In this document: positions 62,372 through 64,000 of the stretch, piece by piece | Layout: every line of letters begins with the position of its first letter | Position numbering within the stretch: position 1 is the first letter of the stretch | Assembly (NCBI GenBank): GCA_913055655.1 | Contig: CAJXKA010000005.1 | Span: 124,001 to 188,000, forward strand | Direction of reading: 5' to 3' | DNA length: 64,000 nucleotides | DNA from: an uncultured Oceanospirillales bacterium | GTDB taxonomy: Bacteria > Pseudomonadota > Gammaproteobacteria > Xanthomonadales > SZUA-36 | Made by a program: the position numbers and the translations under genes | The notes under the pieces: generated by a model | Seen by the model: the letters and a program-made list of their open reading frames with translations, nothing else | The model's database searches: none | Told to the model about the DNA's origin: nothing

Positions 62372-64000
62372 TTGGTCGAACTCGCCCTCCCCAACTTCCA
62401 CGCGCTGGCCGTCATGGTGCTGATCGTGGTCGCGCTGGTGTTGTTCTCGCGCGAGGACATCCCGCTGGAGACCACCAGCCTGGTGGTGCTGGTGCTGCTG
62501 ACCGTGGGCTTCACGCTGTTCCCCTACGAGGGCGAACAGGGCGCGGTGGTGGCCAGCGACTTCTTCCTGGGGTTCGGCAACCGCGCGCTGGTGGCCGTCT
62601 GCGGCCTGATGATCGTCGGCCAGGGGCTGGTCGCCACCGGCGCCCTGGAACCGGTCGGCCGGTTCCTGGCCCGGATCTGGCGTTGGGGCCCGGCGCTCTG
62701 CCTGCTGCTGACGCTGCTGATCACCGCGGTACTCAGCGCGTTTATCAACAACACGCCGATCGTGGTCATGATGCTGCCCATCCTGGTCGGTGTGGCCATT
62801 CGTACCGGGTCGTCACCGGCCGGCACGCTCATTCCCATGGGCTTCGCCAGCATCCTGGGCGGCATGGCCACCACTATTGGTACGTCCACCAACCTGCTGG
62901 TGGTGAACGTGGCGGCCGACCTGGGCATGGACCCCTTCGACATGTTCGACTTCACCGGGCCGGTGCTGGTGGGCGGCGTGGTGACCATCCTGTACCTGTG
63001 GCTGATCGCGCCCCGGCTGTTGCCGCAACGCGAGCTGCCGCTGAACCGCGGCGTCTCGCGCGTCTACACCGCGCAGGTCCGCCTGAACACCGGCAGCCCC
63101 GTGGTCGGCCAGCGCCTGGCCGACGCCATCCTGAAAACCAGTGACGCCATGAGCGTGGACACCATCGAGCGCGGCAACGGGGTATTCGTCACGCCGCTGC
63201 CCGACGTGGTGCTGCGCGCCGGCGACCGCATCACCACCAGTGATACGCAGGGCAACCTGCGCGAGTTCGCGCGCCTGCTGGGCGGCACCCTGTTCGACGG
63301 CGACCAGGAAGTCGACGCCGATCACCCGCTGTCCACGGGCGGCAGCCGCATCGCCGAGGTGGCCATTACGCCGGCCTCGAGGCTGAAGGACGTGCTGATC
63401 GGCCGGGCCCAGCTGATGTCACGGTACGGCCTGCGCCTGCTGGCCTTCAACCGCATGGAAGGCTCCGAGGACCGCGGCTCGCCCGGGCTGGACGACGTGG
63501 CGCTGCGCACCGGCGACGTGCTGCTGGTGCAGGCCACGCCACGCCGGCTGAACGAACTGAAGAGCAGCCGCGATTTCCTGGTGCTGGACGGCAGCGTCGA
63601 ACTGCCGCACACCCGCAAGGCGCCAATCGCCCTGGCCATCATGATCGGCGTGGTGATCATGGCGGCGATGAATATCATGCCCATCGAGGTCAGCGCGCTG
63701 CTCGGCTGCCTGGCGTTGATCGTGACCGGATGCCTGGGCTGGAAAGACGCCATGGGCGCACTGAGCACGCAGGTCATCTTCATCATCGTCGCCTCGCTGG
63801 CCCTGGGTACCGCCCTGCTGATGACCGGCGGCGCCGACTTTCTCGCCAACCTGTTCGTTTACATCACGTTCGGCGCCTCGCCGGCCGTGGTCATGGCCGG
63901 GCTGATGTTCATGATGGCGGTGCTGACCAACGTGGTCTCCAATAATGCCGCCGCCGTCATCGGCACCCCTATCGCCATCGGCATCGCCCAGCGCCTGGGC
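62372..64000 (+). CDS. SLC13/DASS-family permease with two TrkA-C (RCK_C) domains, 3' end beyond window
   Basis: 543 codons are visible and the frame is open at the right edge. The start is a TTG at 62372 just after the previous stop; a GTG/ATG further in (62414) would remove the first helix. First half: NFHALAVMVLIVVALVLFSREDIPLETTSL and FINNTPIVVMMLPI, then MATTIGTSTNLLVV, a DASS substrate loop. Two TrkA-C-type domains lie in the central cytosolic loop (about residues 230-390), followed by the second membrane half with LTNVVSNNAAAVIGTPIAI. Members move dicarboxylate, sulfate or other anions with Na+; substrate here unknown. Confidence 0.9.
   Translation, partial: MVELALPNFHALAVMVLIVVALVLFSREDIPLETTSLVVLVLLTVGFTLFPYEGEQGAVVASDFFLGFGNRALVAVCGLMIVGQGLVATGALEPVGRFLARIWRWGPALCLLLTLLITAVLSAFINNTPIVVMMLPILVGVAIRTGSSPAGTLIPMGFASILGGMATTIGTSTNLLVVNVAADLGMDPFDMFDFTGPVLVGGVVTILYLWLIAPRLLPQRELPLNRGVSRVYTAQVRLNTGSPVVGQRLADAILKTSDAMSVDTIERGNGVFVTPLPDVVLRAGDRITTSDTQGNLREFARLLGGTLFDGDQEVDADHPLSTGGSRIAEVAITPASRLKDVLIGRAQLMSRYGLRLLAFNRMEGSEDRGSPGLDDVALRTGDVLLVQATPRRLNELKSSRDFLVLDGSVELPHTRKAPIALAIMIGVVIMAAMNIMPIEVSALLGCLALIVTGCLGWKDAMGALSTQVIFIIVASLALGTALLMTGGADFLANLFVYITFGASPAVVMAGLMFMMAVLTNVVSNNAAAVIGTPIAIGIAQRLG

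Overview
The window is high-GC proteobacterial chromosome. It carries gammaproteobacterial housekeeping blocks: lptD-surA-pdxA-rsmA-apaG-apaH, lgt-thyA-folA, prfC, msrB, plsY, birA and sdaA. The two large TonB receptors, short intergenic gaps, many 1-4 bp start/stop overlaps and a secreted protein with repeated W-Y-D-x-D-R-S-G-E-G-W modules suggest a free-living polysaccharide degrader near the Xanthomonadales/Wenzhouxiangellaceae. That placement is an inference, since no 16S gene is present. One tRNA-Thr is present; there is no rRNA, CRISPR array or transposase gene.

Left part (1-10.4 kb): an arabinan/L-arabinose locus on the minus strand. One cluster encodes a secreted endo-arabinanase (GH43), a GPH-type sugar:cation symporter, a GH43 exo-acting enzyme and a GH127 beta-L-arabinofuranosidase cut by the window edge. 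A second cluster encodes a HAD phosphatase, an FGGY kinase, AraD and AraA, which convert arabinose to xylulose-5-phosphate. A ParD/ParE-like toxin-antitoxin pair lies between the two.

10.4-22.3 kb: a small membrane protein with its own terminator, tRNA-Thr, a zinc-finger-less DksA-like coiled coil, a large secreted repeat protein, and a minus-strand group of esterase, PQQ dehydrogenase with a built-in cytochrome c, and exported TIM-barrel isomerase-like protein. This group is divergent from a TonB receptor. An AT-richer patch follows, with an orphan gene and a PIN-domain/HTH toxin-antitoxin-like pair.

22.3-33 kb: an alginate utilisation locus. A minus-strand operon encodes a TonB receptor, PL6 and PL17 alginate lyases, an ACS-type uronate transporter and an SDR resembling DEH reductase, and ends in a strong terminator. 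A divergent GntR/FCD regulator is the likely repressor. TGGT/ACCA-type sites overlap the receptor promoter, and a related palindrome (TTGGTAATACCAA) lies upstream of the first TonB receptor, so the two may share a regulon.

33-64 kb: mostly core genes, with notable fusions. A FakA-like DAK2 kinase fused to a DegV/FakB fatty-acid-binding domain overlaps plsY, giving a predicted self-contained route from fatty acid to acyl-phosphate to lysophosphatidate. An LplT-like MFS domain is fused to a PlsC acyltransferase. A dispersed GGGGTCAGAGT-type inverted repeat occurs three times (0.7, 45.4 and 49.0 kb). At two of these it has become part of a gene end: the signal peptide of the GH127 enzyme and the C-terminus of a DUF2007 protein.
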